This document shows positions 1 through 6,666 of a DNA stretch of 9,738 nucleotides, piece after piece. The first letter of the stretch is position 1, and the number at the start of each line of letters is the position of its first letter. A model generated the notes under the pieces. It was not told where the DNA came from. It saw only the letters and a program-made list of their open reading frames with translations, and did not search any database. Source of the stretch: an uncultured Actinomycetes bacterium (lineage in GTDB: Bacteria; Actinomycetota; Actinomycetes; Nanopelagicales; Nanopelagicaceae); contig CAITAV010000188.1 in NCBI GenBank assembly GCA_903890345.1, positions 1 through 9,738 of the forward strand, written 5' to 3'. The translations under genes and the position numbers were made by a program.

Positions 1-638
1 ACCATTTTATCTAAATCTGGATTGTGCGAAGTTTGAGATGCATGAGCATGCAGAGCTTTCATTTTCAGATCAAAAGTTTCAGTAACATCAACAAAGTAAT
101 CAGGTTGAGCAAAGCCCATTACCCAAACTTCACGCACTCGCCAAGGTTTTAGGTTTTCTTTTTCCAGTAAATCTGTAAAGGCAAAGGGATTACGCGCATC
201 TGGATAGACAGCCTGAATTGCTGCTTCACCCGCGGCTAAGTGATCTGGATGGCTAGCGCCAATACGCTCCCAATTTCTTTCTGGGCTCTGGCACAGCATT
301 CGATCTGGTTGAACGCGGCGAATTTGGCGCACAATATCTTTTCGAAGTGCAATCGTTGCTTCAAGGTGACCATCTACATAATTTAAAAACGTAATATCTG
401 TAACGCCAATTACTGCTCCTGCTTCGCGCTGTTCACGTTGGCGAACTTCTGGCATATCTTCTTTAGCGATACCAGATTCTTCGCCACCTTGATCTCCGTT
501 TGTGCAGAACACGTATGAAACTTGTATTCCTTTTTTAACCCACTGTGCAATTGTTCCGGATGCTCCAAAATCTGAATCATCGGGGTGGGCGTTAATAACA
601 AGTACGCGCTTGATTTCGCTATCGGCGATCGGTTCCAT
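1..638 (-). CDS. PIG-L family zinc-dependent deacetylase (3' end cut by window edge)
   Basis: This is the N-terminal 212 residues of a PIG-L (LmbE-like) deacetylase, translated from the reverse strand; the C-terminus lies outside the window. The family hydrolyses N-acetyl groups from sugars or amide bonds, and includes MshB and Mca of mycothiol metabolism. Visible motifs are the N-terminal AHPDD (H18, D20, D21), with H18 and D21 as expected zinc ligands and D20 as the likely general base. The HPDH motif at 130-133 supplies the second histidine ligand (H133). A conserved segment CQSPERNWERIGASHPDH precedes it. The start is fixed: ATG at 638 is the first start codon after an in-frame TAG at 648-650. 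The motif reads HPDDSDFG rather than the HPDDE of MshB/Mca, so I do not assign either name; the substrate is unknown. It is divergent from pcrA and has no Shine-Dalgarno (SD) sequence, so it may be translated from a leaderless mRNA. Confidence 0.9.
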   Translation of the reverse strand, partial: MEPIADSEIKRVLVINAHPDDSDFGASGTIAQWVKKGIQVSYVFCTNGDQGGEESGIAKEDMPEVRQREQREAGAVIGVTDITFLNYVDGHLEATIALRKDIVRQIRRVQPDRMLCQSPERNWERIGASHPDHLAAGEAAIQAVYPDARNPFAFTDLLEKENLKPWRVREVWVMGFAQPDYFVDVTETFDLKMKALHAHASQTSHNPDLDKM

Positions 639-644
639 ATCGCA

Positions 645-650
645 AGCCTA
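645..650 (-). promoter_or_regulatory. Putative -10 element of the PIG-L gene (leaderless)
   Basis: On the minus strand the hexamer TAGGCT fits the actinobacterial -10 pattern TANNNT. It is followed by exactly 6 nt and then the ATG at 638, the spacing expected if transcription starts on the A of the start codon. No SD-like sequence is present. No convincing -35 is visible; that region would fall inside the pcrA coding start. This is inference from spacing and consensus only. Confidence 0.45.
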
Positions 651-651
651 A

Positions 652-657
652 TAGACT
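652..657 (+). promoter_or_regulatory. Putative -10 element of pcrA (leaderless)
   Basis: TAGACT fits TANNNT and is followed by 7 nt and then the pcrA ATG at 665, which would place the transcription start at or next to the A of the start codon. No purine-rich SD precedes the ATG (the bases before it are CACCGCC). The hexamer lies one base away from the opposing -10 of the PIG-L gene, so the two promoters would compete for polymerase binding. No clear -35 is seen. Confidence 0.45.
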
Positions 658-664
658 CACCGCC

Positions 665-2908
665 ATGGAAAGTACCGACCCCTTACTAGAAGGGCTTAAT
701 CCGCAACAGCAAGCAGCTGTTATTCATAGTGGCGGACCGCTTCTTGTAGTCGCAGGTGCTGGTTCTGGAAAAACTCGCGTTCTTACTCGCAGAATTGCAT
801 ATCTCATGGCTCGACGAGGTGTTGCACCTTATGAAATTTTGGCAATTACATTTACCAATAAAGCCGCGGGCGAAATGAAAGATCGAGTTGCAGCCTTAGT
901 AGGTCCCGTTGCAAAATCTATGTGGGTTTCAACATTTCACTCAGCATGTGTTCGGTTATTGAGGCAAGAGGCAGTGCGGCTAGGTTATGGAAATTCATTT
1001 AGCATTTATGACTCTGCAGATAGCTTGCGGCTCATCACAATTGTTGCAAAAGAACTCAACTTGGATCCGAAGCGTTATCCAGCTCGTCAATTTCAATCAA
1101 TTATTTCTAATGCAAAAAATGAATTGATGGGGCCACATGACTACGTCAACGCAACTAAGAATCAATTTGAAGAGGTTGTTGCAGATGTTTACAGTATTTA
1201 TCAACGCAGATTACAACAAGCCAATGCAATGGACTTTGATGACCTGATTCTAAAAACAGTCGAAGTAATTCAGAAATTCCCTGAAGCAAAGGCTCGATTA
1301 CGTTCACGATTTAAGCACGTTCTCGTTGATGAGTATCAGGACACGAATCATGCTCAGTACATATTGGTAAAAGAGTTAGTTGGAAATGCCCAGGAGGGCT
1401 TACCGCCAGCTGAATTATGCGTAGTCGGCGATGCTGACCAATCAATTTATGGTTTCCGTGGCGCAACGATTCGTAACATCCTGCAATTCGAATTGGATTA
1501 CCCAAATGCGACAACCGTTTTACTCGAACAAAATTATCGCTCAACACAGAATATTCTCTCAGCAGCCAATGCGGTGATCACTAAGAATGAAAGTCGTAAA
1601 GAAAAGAATTTGTGGTCCGAAGAAGGTGCTGGTGCTCCACTGGTCGGATATGTTGCAGAGTCCGAACATGATGAAGCGGAATTTATTAAAGATGAAATTC
1701 GCGAATTGCAACGAAGCGGCCAATCTGAGCCCGGTGATACTGCAATTTTTTATCGCACGAACGCCCAGTCTCGCGTATTTGAAGAAGTTTTCATGCGCTC
1801 TGCGCTGCCATACAAAGTCGTGGGTGGCCTTCGCTTCTACGAGCGAAAAGAAATTAAAGATCTCTTGGCTTACTTACGCGTCTTAGCGAATCTGGCAGAT
1901 GAGATATCTCTTCGAAGAATTATCAATGTTCCAAAGCGCGGAATTGGTGATCGTGCAATTGAATGTGTGGATCTGTATGCACAAACAAATAATCTTTCAT
2001 TCTGGAGTGGCTTGTCTCAATGCGATCAAGCACCAGATATGCCGAATCGCGCCGCACAATCTGTAAAAGAATTTGTATCTATGATGATTGCACTTCGCAC
2101 ATTGGTTGAGGCCAAGACTCGACCTTCCGTAATTATCGAAGCAATTCTTGAACAATCAGGATTACTTTCCGAATTATCTTCGAGTACTGATCCACAAGAT
2201 GAGGTACGGGTTGAAAACCTTAAAGAACTCGTAGCAGTTTCTATGGAGTATGAAGAAAGACCATTTGACGAACTGGGCGAAGATGAAGAAATATCACTTG
2301 CTGGTTTCTTAGAAAAAGTCTCACTTGTTGCAGATGCCGATGAAATTCCGGAAGGTGAAGACCATGGTGGCGTCGTAACGCTCATGACACTTCACACTGC
2401 AAAAGGTTTGGAATTTCCCACTGTATTTCTTACTGGAATGGAAGATGGAATCTTTCCGCACTCACGAACATTGGGTGAGAAAGATGAGATTGAAGAAGAA
2501 CGTCGTTTGGCTTATGTCGGACTTACTCGCGCAGAAAAAAGACTTTATATTTCGCGCGCCGAATATCGATCATCTTGGGGATCACCAACATATAACCCTG
2601 CTTCACGTTTTCTAGATGAGATTCCGGAAGGCGTTATCGAATGGCGAAACCAAGGCGGAACATCATCGCTCTCTCCATCGCTAACTCGTAAGCCACGAGT
2701 TGCAACAACGGCGCCACCTCGAGCAACAGGAAAGAAAAGCACTGCAATGCAATTAGCAGTGGGTGAGCGTGTGTCACATGACACATTCGGACTCGGAACT
2801 GTTGTGGCTATTGCAGGTGAAGGAGATAAGTCAGAAGCCACCATAAACTTCGGGCAGTACGGTGAAAAGCGATTACTGCTGCGATATGCACCAGTTGAGA
2901 AGCTCTAG
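665..2908 (+). CDS. pcrA: ATP-dependent 3'-5' DNA helicase PcrA/UvrD (SF1A)
   Basis: A 747-residue superfamily 1A helicase of usual length for actinobacterial PcrA/UvrD1. It unwinds DNA in repair, replication restart and removal of stalled complexes. Motifs in order: Q-motif LNPQQQAAV (11-19), Walker A GAGSGKT (31-37, K36), Ia ITFTNKAAGEM (61-71), II VDEYQDT (221-227), III GDADQSIYGFRGA (255-267), IV LEQNYRST (287-294), V TLHTAKGLEFP (575-585) and VI RLAYVGLTRAEKRL (614-627). After a basic, Ser/Pro-rich linker (about 660-695) the C-terminus (about 698-747) carries a VGERVSHDTFGLGTVV-type Tudor-like domain, known in PcrA to contact RNA polymerase, which favours PcrA over RecB-type relatives. 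The nuclease motifs of AddA/RecB are absent. No SD is present; the start follows a -10-like hexamer by 7 nt. It is transcribed away from the PIG-L gene and ends in a candidate hairpin terminator. Confidence 0.97.
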   Translation: MESTDPLLEGLNPQQQAAVIHSGGPLLVVAGAGSGKTRVLTRRIAYLMARRGVAPYEILAITFTNKAAGEMKDRVAALVGPVAKSMWVSTFHSACVRLLRQEAVRLGYGNSFSIYDSADSLRLITIVAKELNLDPKRYPARQFQSIISNAKNELMGPHDYVNATKNQFEEVVADVYSIYQRRLQQANAMDFDDLILKTVEVIQKFPEAKARLRSRFKHVLVDEYQDTNHAQYILVKELVGNAQEGLPPAELCVVGDADQSIYGFRGATIRNILQFELDYPNATTVLLEQNYRSTQNILSAANAVITKNESRKEKNLWSEEGAGAPLVGYVAESEHDEAEFIKDEIRELQRSGQSEPGDTAIFYRTNAQSRVFEEVFMRSALPYKVVGGLRFYERKEIKDLLAYLRVLANLADEISLRRIINVPKRGIGDRAIECVDLYAQTNNLSFWSGLSQCDQAPDMPNRAAQSVKEFVSMMIALRTLVEAKTRPSVIIEAILEQSGLLSELSSSTDPQDEVRVENLKELVAVSMEYEERPFDELGEDEEISLAGFLEKVSLVADADEIPEGEDHGGVVTLMTLHTAKGLEFPTVFLTGMEDGIFPHSRTLGEKDEIEEERRLAYVGLTRAEKRLYISRAEYRSSWGSPTYNPASRFLDEIPEGVIEWRNQGGTSSLSPSLTRKPRVATTAPPRATGKKSTAMQLAVGERVSHDTFGLGTVVAIAGEGDKSEATINFGQYGEKRLLLRYAPVEKL

Positions 2909-2924
2909 TATTAGCAAATACTTT
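2895..2924 (+). promoter_or_regulatory. Low-confidence sucCD promoter candidate
   Basis: TTGAGA (2895-2900), five of six matches to the TTGACA -35 consensus, is followed after 18 bp by TACTTT (2919-2924), which fits TANNNT. Transcription would begin near 2931, giving a leader of about 17 nt that keeps the sucC SD. An alternative -10 is TACGAT (2926-2931). The first candidate overlaps the putative pcrA terminator, so at most one reading of these bases may be functional. Confidence 0.25.
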
Positions 2925-2926
2925 TT
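2907..2926 (+). terminator. Candidate weak intrinsic terminator after pcrA
   Basis: AGTATT (2907-2912) pairs perfectly with AATACT (2917-2922) around the 4-nt loop AGCA, followed directly by a T-run (2922-2926). The stem is 6 bp with one G-C pair, so it is thermodynamically weak. It overlaps the pcrA TAG and sits in the only gap before sucC. It is plausible as a terminator in a low-GC genome but could be fortuitous. Confidence 0.4.
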
Positions 2927-2937
2927 ACGATATGACT

Positions 2938-2941
2938 GGAG
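2938..2941 (+). promoter_or_regulatory. Shine-Dalgarno of sucC, supporting a GTG start
   Basis: GGAG followed by six T residues and then GTG at 2948. The 6-nt spacing, together with the family-typical N-terminus it opens (DLFEYQARDLFEKYG), fixes the non-ATG start. Confidence 0.7.
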
Positions 2942-2947
2942 TTTTTT

Positions 2948-4111
2948 GTGGATCTCTTTGAATACCAAGCTCGAGATCTCTTTGAAAAATACGGAGTTCC
3001 TGTACTCGCAGCAGCTATCGCAACTACTTCAGAACAAGCTCATGATGCTGCAGCAAAAATTGGTGGCAAAGTCGTTGTAAAGGCTCAAGTAAAAGTTGGC
3101 GGTCGTGGAAAAGCTGGTGGCGTAAAAGTTGCTGCTGATGCTGATGAAGCAAAAGAAAAAGCAGGCGCAATACTTGGAATGGATATCAAAGGTCACACAG
3201 TTCGAACTGTGATGATTGCGCAAGCTGCGCCCATTGAATCTGAATATTACTTAGCAATTTTGTTAGATCGCTCGAACCGCACATTCTTAGTAATGGCTTC
3301 TGTTTCGGGTGGAATGGATATCGAAGAAGTTGCTCACACCGCACCAGAAAAACTTGCCAAAATCCCAGTTGATGCAAATATTGGAATAACACCGGCTAAG
3401 GCAAAGGAAATCATCACCGCAGCAGCTTTTCCTGCAGATGTTGCACCACAAGTCGAAGAAGTTCTATTAACTCTCTGGAAGGTTTTCCAATCCGAAGACG
3501 CAACTCTTGTGGAGATAAATCCATTGGTAAAAACTGTTGATGGAAAAATAATTGCCCTAGATGGCAAAGTAACTTTAGATGACAATGCTGGATTTAGACA
3601 TCCTGATCACGAAGCTCTCATTGATCATGCAGAAACTAATGCCTTAGAAGCCGCAGCAAAAGAAAAAGATCTCAACTACGTAAAACTTGATGGCCAAGTT
3701 GGAATTATTGGTAATGGCGCTGGACTCGTAATGAGCACTCTTGATGTCGTTGCATATGCTGGTGAAAAATTTGGCGGAGTACGTCCTGCGAACTTCTTAG
3801 ACATTGGTGGCGGAGCATCAGCACAAGTGATGGCTGATGGGCTTTCAATCATTTTGGGTGATACCGACGTAAAGAGTGTTTTTGTAAATGTATTTGGTGG
3901 GATTACTGCGTGTGACGCAGTTGCAAACGGAATTGTTCAGGCGCTCGAATTACTTGGCCCTAAAGCTACAAAGCCAATCGTTGTTCGCTTAGATGGAAAT
4001 AACGTTATTGAAGGTCGTGCAATTTTGAAAGCAGCAGCTCACCCACTTATTGAACAAGTAGACACCATGGATGGTGCAGCAAATCGTGCTGCAGAATTGG
4101 CGGCCAAGTAA
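2948..4111 (+). CDS. sucC: Succinate-CoA ligase (ADP-forming) beta subunit
   Basis: 387 residues, matching the usual length of about 388. With SucD it interconverts succinyl-CoA and succinate with substrate-level phosphorylation in the TCA cycle, in the cytosol. The N-terminal ATP-grasp domain (about 1-235) shows K45 in VVVKAQVKVGGRGKAGGVK (42-60), the nucleotide-binding lysine and glycine loop. E189-I-N-P with N191, and D205 in ALDGKV, are the expected magnesium ligands. The C-terminal ligase domain contains GNGAGL (255-260), FLDIGGGA (283-290) and VNVFGGITACD (313-323), the phosphate-binding and subunit-contact loops. It starts with GTG, supported by GGAG 6 nt upstream. Its TAA shares one base with the sucD ATG, so the two subunits are almost certainly translationally coupled. 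In many actinobacteria an M23 peptidase gene sits between pcrA and sucC; here only 39 bp remain. Confidence 0.97.
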   Translation: MDLFEYQARDLFEKYGVPVLAAAIATTSEQAHDAAAKIGGKVVVKAQVKVGGRGKAGGVKVAADADEAKEKAGAILGMDIKGHTVRTVMIAQAAPIESEYYLAILLDRSNRTFLVMASVSGGMDIEEVAHTAPEKLAKIPVDANIGITPAKAKEIITAAAFPADVAPQVEEVLLTLWKVFQSEDATLVEINPLVKTVDGKIIALDGKVTLDDNAGFRHPDHEALIDHAETNALEAAAKEKDLNYVKLDGQVGIIGNGAGLVMSTLDVVAYAGEKFGGVRPANFLDIGGGASAQVMADGLSIILGDTDVKSVFVNVFGGITACDAVANGIVQALELLGPKATKPIVVRLDGNNVIEGRAILKAAAHPLIEQVDTMDGAANRAAELAAK

Positions 4112-4992
4112 TGTCTATTTTCATTAATGAAAAAAGTGTCGTCATAGTTCAGGGAATGACGGGCGCTGAAGGAACTAAACACACAAAGCGCATGCTTGCA
4201 TCCGGAACAAAAATCGTTGGCGGCGTGACACCTGGCAAAGGTGGGCAAAGTGTTGATATTGATGGGCATACTTTGCCAGTCTTCAACACTGTTGCAGAAG
4301 CTATGAGTGCAACAGGTGCAAACACTTCAGTTGTATTTGTTCCACCAAAATTTGCAAAGGCAGCAGTCATTGATGCAATTGATGCGGCTATGCCACTCGT
4401 TGTTGTAATTACTGAAGGAATTCCGGTTCATGATTCGGCAAGTTTTTATGCTCACGCAGAAAGTAAAGGAACCACTCGAATTATTGGACCAAATTGTCCT
4501 GGACTAATTAGCCCTGGTAAATCAAATGTTGGAATCATTCCTGCAGACATTACGAAGAGCGGACCAATTGGTTTAGTTTCAAAGTCAGGAACATTGACGT
4601 ATCAGATGATGTACGAATTACGAGATATTGGCTTTAGCACTGCCGTAGGAATTGGTGGAGATCCAGTTATAGGTACAACGCACATTGATTGCTTGCGCGC
4701 GTTTCAAGATGATCCTGATACGAAAGCAATTGTGATGATCGGTGAAATTGGTGGTGATGCGGAAGAACGTGCGGCTGCATTTATTAGCGAATATGTCACT
4801 AAACCAGTTGTGGGTTACGTTGCAGGATTTACAGCTCCTGAAGGAAAAACAATGGGGCATGCTGGTGCAATAGTTTCTGGATCTTCGGGAACAGCACAAG
4901 GTAAGAAAGATGCACTTGAAGCTGCCGGGGTCAAAGTAGGCAAAACACCAAGTGAGAGCGCGCAATTAATGCGCGCAATATTGGGGCGCTGA
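4111..4992 (+). CDS. sucD: Succinate-CoA ligase alpha subunit
   Basis: 293 residues, a normal length for the alpha subunit, which binds CoA and carries the phosphorylated histidine. The N-terminal CoA-binding Rossmann fold includes VIVQGMTGAEGTKH (11-24), PGKGGQ (41-46) and FVPPKFA (76-82). GPNCPGLISPG (126-136) is the conserved cysteine-containing loop, and SKSGTLTYQ (157-165) and GIGGDPVIGT (180-189) follow. GEIGGDAEE (211-219) and GHAGAIVSG (249-257) contain the active-site residues, with H250 as the phosphohistidine. The start overlaps the sucC stop by one base (TAATG), with no independent SD, consistent with coupled production of an equimolar complex. Nothing is truncated or missing. Confidence 0.97.
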   Translation: MSIFINEKSVVIVQGMTGAEGTKHTKRMLASGTKIVGGVTPGKGGQSVDIDGHTLPVFNTVAEAMSATGANTSVVFVPPKFAKAAVIDAIDAAMPLVVVITEGIPVHDSASFYAHAESKGTTRIIGPNCPGLISPGKSNVGIIPADITKSGPIGLVSKSGTLTYQMMYELRDIGFSTAVGIGGDPVIGTTHIDCLRAFQDDPDTKAIVMIGEIGGDAEERAAAFISEYVTKPVVGYVAGFTAPEGKTMGHAGAIVSGSSGTAQGKKDALEAAGVKVGKTPSESAQLMRAILGR

Positions 4993-4997
4993 TTCAC

Positions 4998-6098
4998 ATG
5001 TTTCAACGTGTCCTGTGGGTCTCGTTGTCACAAGTTCTTCGTAGCATCGCACTTGTACTACTTCCAATTTCATTCTTAACTCTGATTGCATGGGCAACCG
5101 CCGGAAGTATTACCGGAAATACTTCAGATCCAATTCGCGCAGCGATGTGGGTCTGGTTTGGTATTCATCACATCCCATTTGCATTGAGCTTGCCACCTGC
5201 AGCAGTCGAAGGTTTTCTTTCTTACTTACCGCTGGGCGGTTTACTCTTTCCATTTTTGGCAATCAGAAGTTCATTTGCACGTGTTGTTGAAAAACTGGAT
5301 AAAGATACTCATTTAGTAAATATTGCCCGTGCTCACTTCACAATAATCTACTGTCTTATCGCTGAGCTCTTAATACTTGCCTCAAAGACAGGGGCAATTC
5401 GTCCGGTTTGGTATTTAGCAATTGCAATTCTAATTCCGGCCGTTTATCTCACAACCTTAACGGTGGGTAAAAAAGTCACACTTACCCAACCTTTAAACTT
5501 TGGCACTCGCATAGTTGCACTCCTTCTTGGGGTTAGCGCCTTATTCCTAGCCTTTTCATGCTTCATTCATCTTTCAACTGTTAAGGATTTAATTACGGTT
5601 TTGCGACCAGGAATCTTCGGCGGGTTCTTACTCCTATTAATCAACATTGTTTACTTACCAAATGCAGCAGTTTCATCAATGGCGTATTTGAGCGGCACTG
5701 GATTTGGAGTTGGTGCAAACACATTAGTTTCACCACTAGAACATAGCGTGGCACAAATTCCTGCTCTACCTATTCTTGGAGCGCTTCCCAGCACGGAATA
5801 TCCACAATTCTTATTTTCAATATTTTTCTTTGTAATGGCTGGCGCATTATTAGCAAGTTGGACAATTACATCAAGTACCAGAGTTTTGTGGCAAAGTTAT
5901 TTTGTAAGTGTTTCTCTTATTTTTCTTCTAGCTTATTTTGCAAGTGGATCCTTGCTCACTCAAGAAATGTCTGCAGTCGGTCCTTCGTTATGGAAATTTC
6001 CCCTCAGCGTTGCAGTTGAGATGGGAATCGGAATCGCCTTAGCGATATTCATTCCGCAAATATCGCTACCTACTCGCAAGGCAAAAATAAATGAGTAG
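4998..6098 (+). CDS. DUF6350 / PerM-like polytopic membrane protein
   Basis: 366 residues, strongly hydrophobic, with about eight or nine likely membrane segments (near 12-34, 50-66, 74-90, 110-130, 136-155, 170-192, 204-222, 270-290, 299-320 and 335-354). The segment YLPNAAVSSMAYLSGTGFG (219-237), followed by VSP (244-246), resembles the LPN...GxGF signature I associate with actinobacterial DUF6350. The genomic slot between sucD and purN is the slot of M. tuberculosis Rv0955 (PerM), reported to support cell division by stabilising FtsB. The assignment rests on topology, this motif and gene order, so the divisome role here is inferred. Translation begins 5 nt after sucD, with only a weak G-rich stretch upstream (GGGG at 4983-4986); the last 8 nt overlap purN. 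An alternative reading is a generic membrane protein with no division role. Confidence 0.78.
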   Translation: MFQRVLWVSLSQVLRSIALVLLPISFLTLIAWATAGSITGNTSDPIRAAMWVWFGIHHIPFALSLPPAAVEGFLSYLPLGGLLFPFLAIRSSFARVVEKLDKDTHLVNIARAHFTIIYCLIAELLILASKTGAIRPVWYLAIAILIPAVYLTTLTVGKKVTLTQPLNFGTRIVALLLGVSALFLAFSCFIHLSTVKDLITVLRPGIFGGFLLLLINIVYLPNAAVSSMAYLSGTGFGVGANTLVSPLEHSVAQIPALPILGALPSTEYPQFLFSIFFFVMAGALLASWTITSSTRVLWQSYFVSVSLIFLLAYFASGSLLTQEMSAVGPSLWKFPLSVAVEMGIGIALAIFIPQISLPTRKAKINE

Positions 6099-6666
6099 AA
6101 ACATTCTAATTTTGGCATCTGGCACAGGTTCACTCGCCGAAGCCATAATTGTGGCAACGCAAAGCGGGGAAATTTCTGGCAACGTAATCGGTGTCTTAAC
6201 CGATCAGCCAGATGCGCAAGTTGTCGCAAAGTGCGCCGTACTCGAAATTCCAATAATTACTCACCCCATGAGCAGTGATCGAAAAAGTTGGGATTCAGAA
6301 CTTTTCTTGATTGCGCAATCTCTAAATCCCTCACTTGTTGTCAGCGCTGGATTTATGCGAATTCTGGCACCTGAATTTATTTCAACATTTAAGGTAATCA
6401 ATAGCCATCCTGCGCTTTTGCCAAAGTTTCCAGGCGCTCATGCTGTGAGAGATGCACTGGCTGCCAAAGCTTCAGTAACGGGAGCAACAATTCATTGGGT
6501 CGACTCGGGAATAGATACCGGAAAAGTCATTGCTCAGCAGGAAGTGCAAGTTTTAGCCGACGATACCGAAGCGGTATTGCATGAGCGCATTAAGATTGTT
6601 GAACGCGGTCTCATAGTTGCGACCATTTCAGATTTATTGTCATCAATGGAGAATTCAGATGAGTGA
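6091..6666 (+). CDS. purN: Phosphoribosylglycinamide formyltransferase (GART)
   Basis: 191 residues, slightly shorter than E. coli PurN. It transfers the formyl group of 10-formyl-THF to glycinamide ribonucleotide, the third step of purine synthesis. The phosphate-binding loop is LASGTGSLAEAI (8-19). The catalytic triad is visible as N104, H106 (VINSHPALLPKFPGAHA, 102-118) and D142 (VDSGIDTGKVIAQQEV, 137-152), each offset by two from the E. coli N106/H108/D144. The loop has GTGSL where E. coli has GNGSN; this form occurs in other actinobacterial PurN proteins and does not suggest loss of function. The ATG lies 9 nt after an AAGG SD (6078-6081) inside the upstream gene, and the first 8 nt overlap it as ATGAGTAG. 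The 3' end overlaps purH by 8 nt as ATGAGTGA. Confidence 0.95.
   Translation: MSRNILILASGTGSLAEAIIVATQSGEISGNVIGVLTDQPDAQVVAKCAVLEIPIITHPMSSDRKSWDSELFLIAQSLNPSLVVSAGFMRILAPEFISTFKVINSHPALLPKFPGAHAVRDALAAKASVTGATIHWVDSGIDTGKVIAQQEVQVLADDTEAVLHERIKIVERGLIVATISDLLSSMENSDE
6648..6651 (+). promoter_or_regulatory. Shine-Dalgarno deciding the purH start
   Basis: GGAG (continuing as GGAGAA) lies inside the end of purN, with 7 nt to the ATG at 6659. This favours that ATG over an in-frame TTG at 6617 that would add 14 residues with no family resemblance. Confidence 0.7.

Noticed and set aside
410..601. 63-codon minus-strand frame overlapping the PIG-L gene
   Set aside because: It is in a different frame from the deacetylase, whose reading frame carries both zinc-site motifs; a shadow of the real gene.
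1901..1910. 10-bp palindrome GAGATATCTC inside pcrA
   Set aside because: It is within coding sequence, does not extend, and is short enough to be expected by chance in a window of this size.
2026..2385. 119-codon open frame on the minus strand within pcrA
   Set aside because: It is serine-rich and low in complexity, antisense to conserved helicase sequence, and has no start signal or recognisable domain.
2862..3080. 72-codon plus-strand frame bridging pcrA and sucC
   Set aside because: It is out of frame with both genes, mostly overlaps the conserved sucC N-terminus, and has no recognisable content.
4618..4965. 115-codon open frame on the minus strand within sucD
   Set aside because: It is Cys/Ser/Asn-rich with no domain and lies opposite the conserved active-site region of SucD; a shadow frame.
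6617..6658. Upstream TTG start extending purH by 14 residues
   Set aside because: The extension lacks family resemblance and lies wholly inside purN; the ATG at 6659 has a GGAG SD at 7 nt and gives the expected N-terminus.
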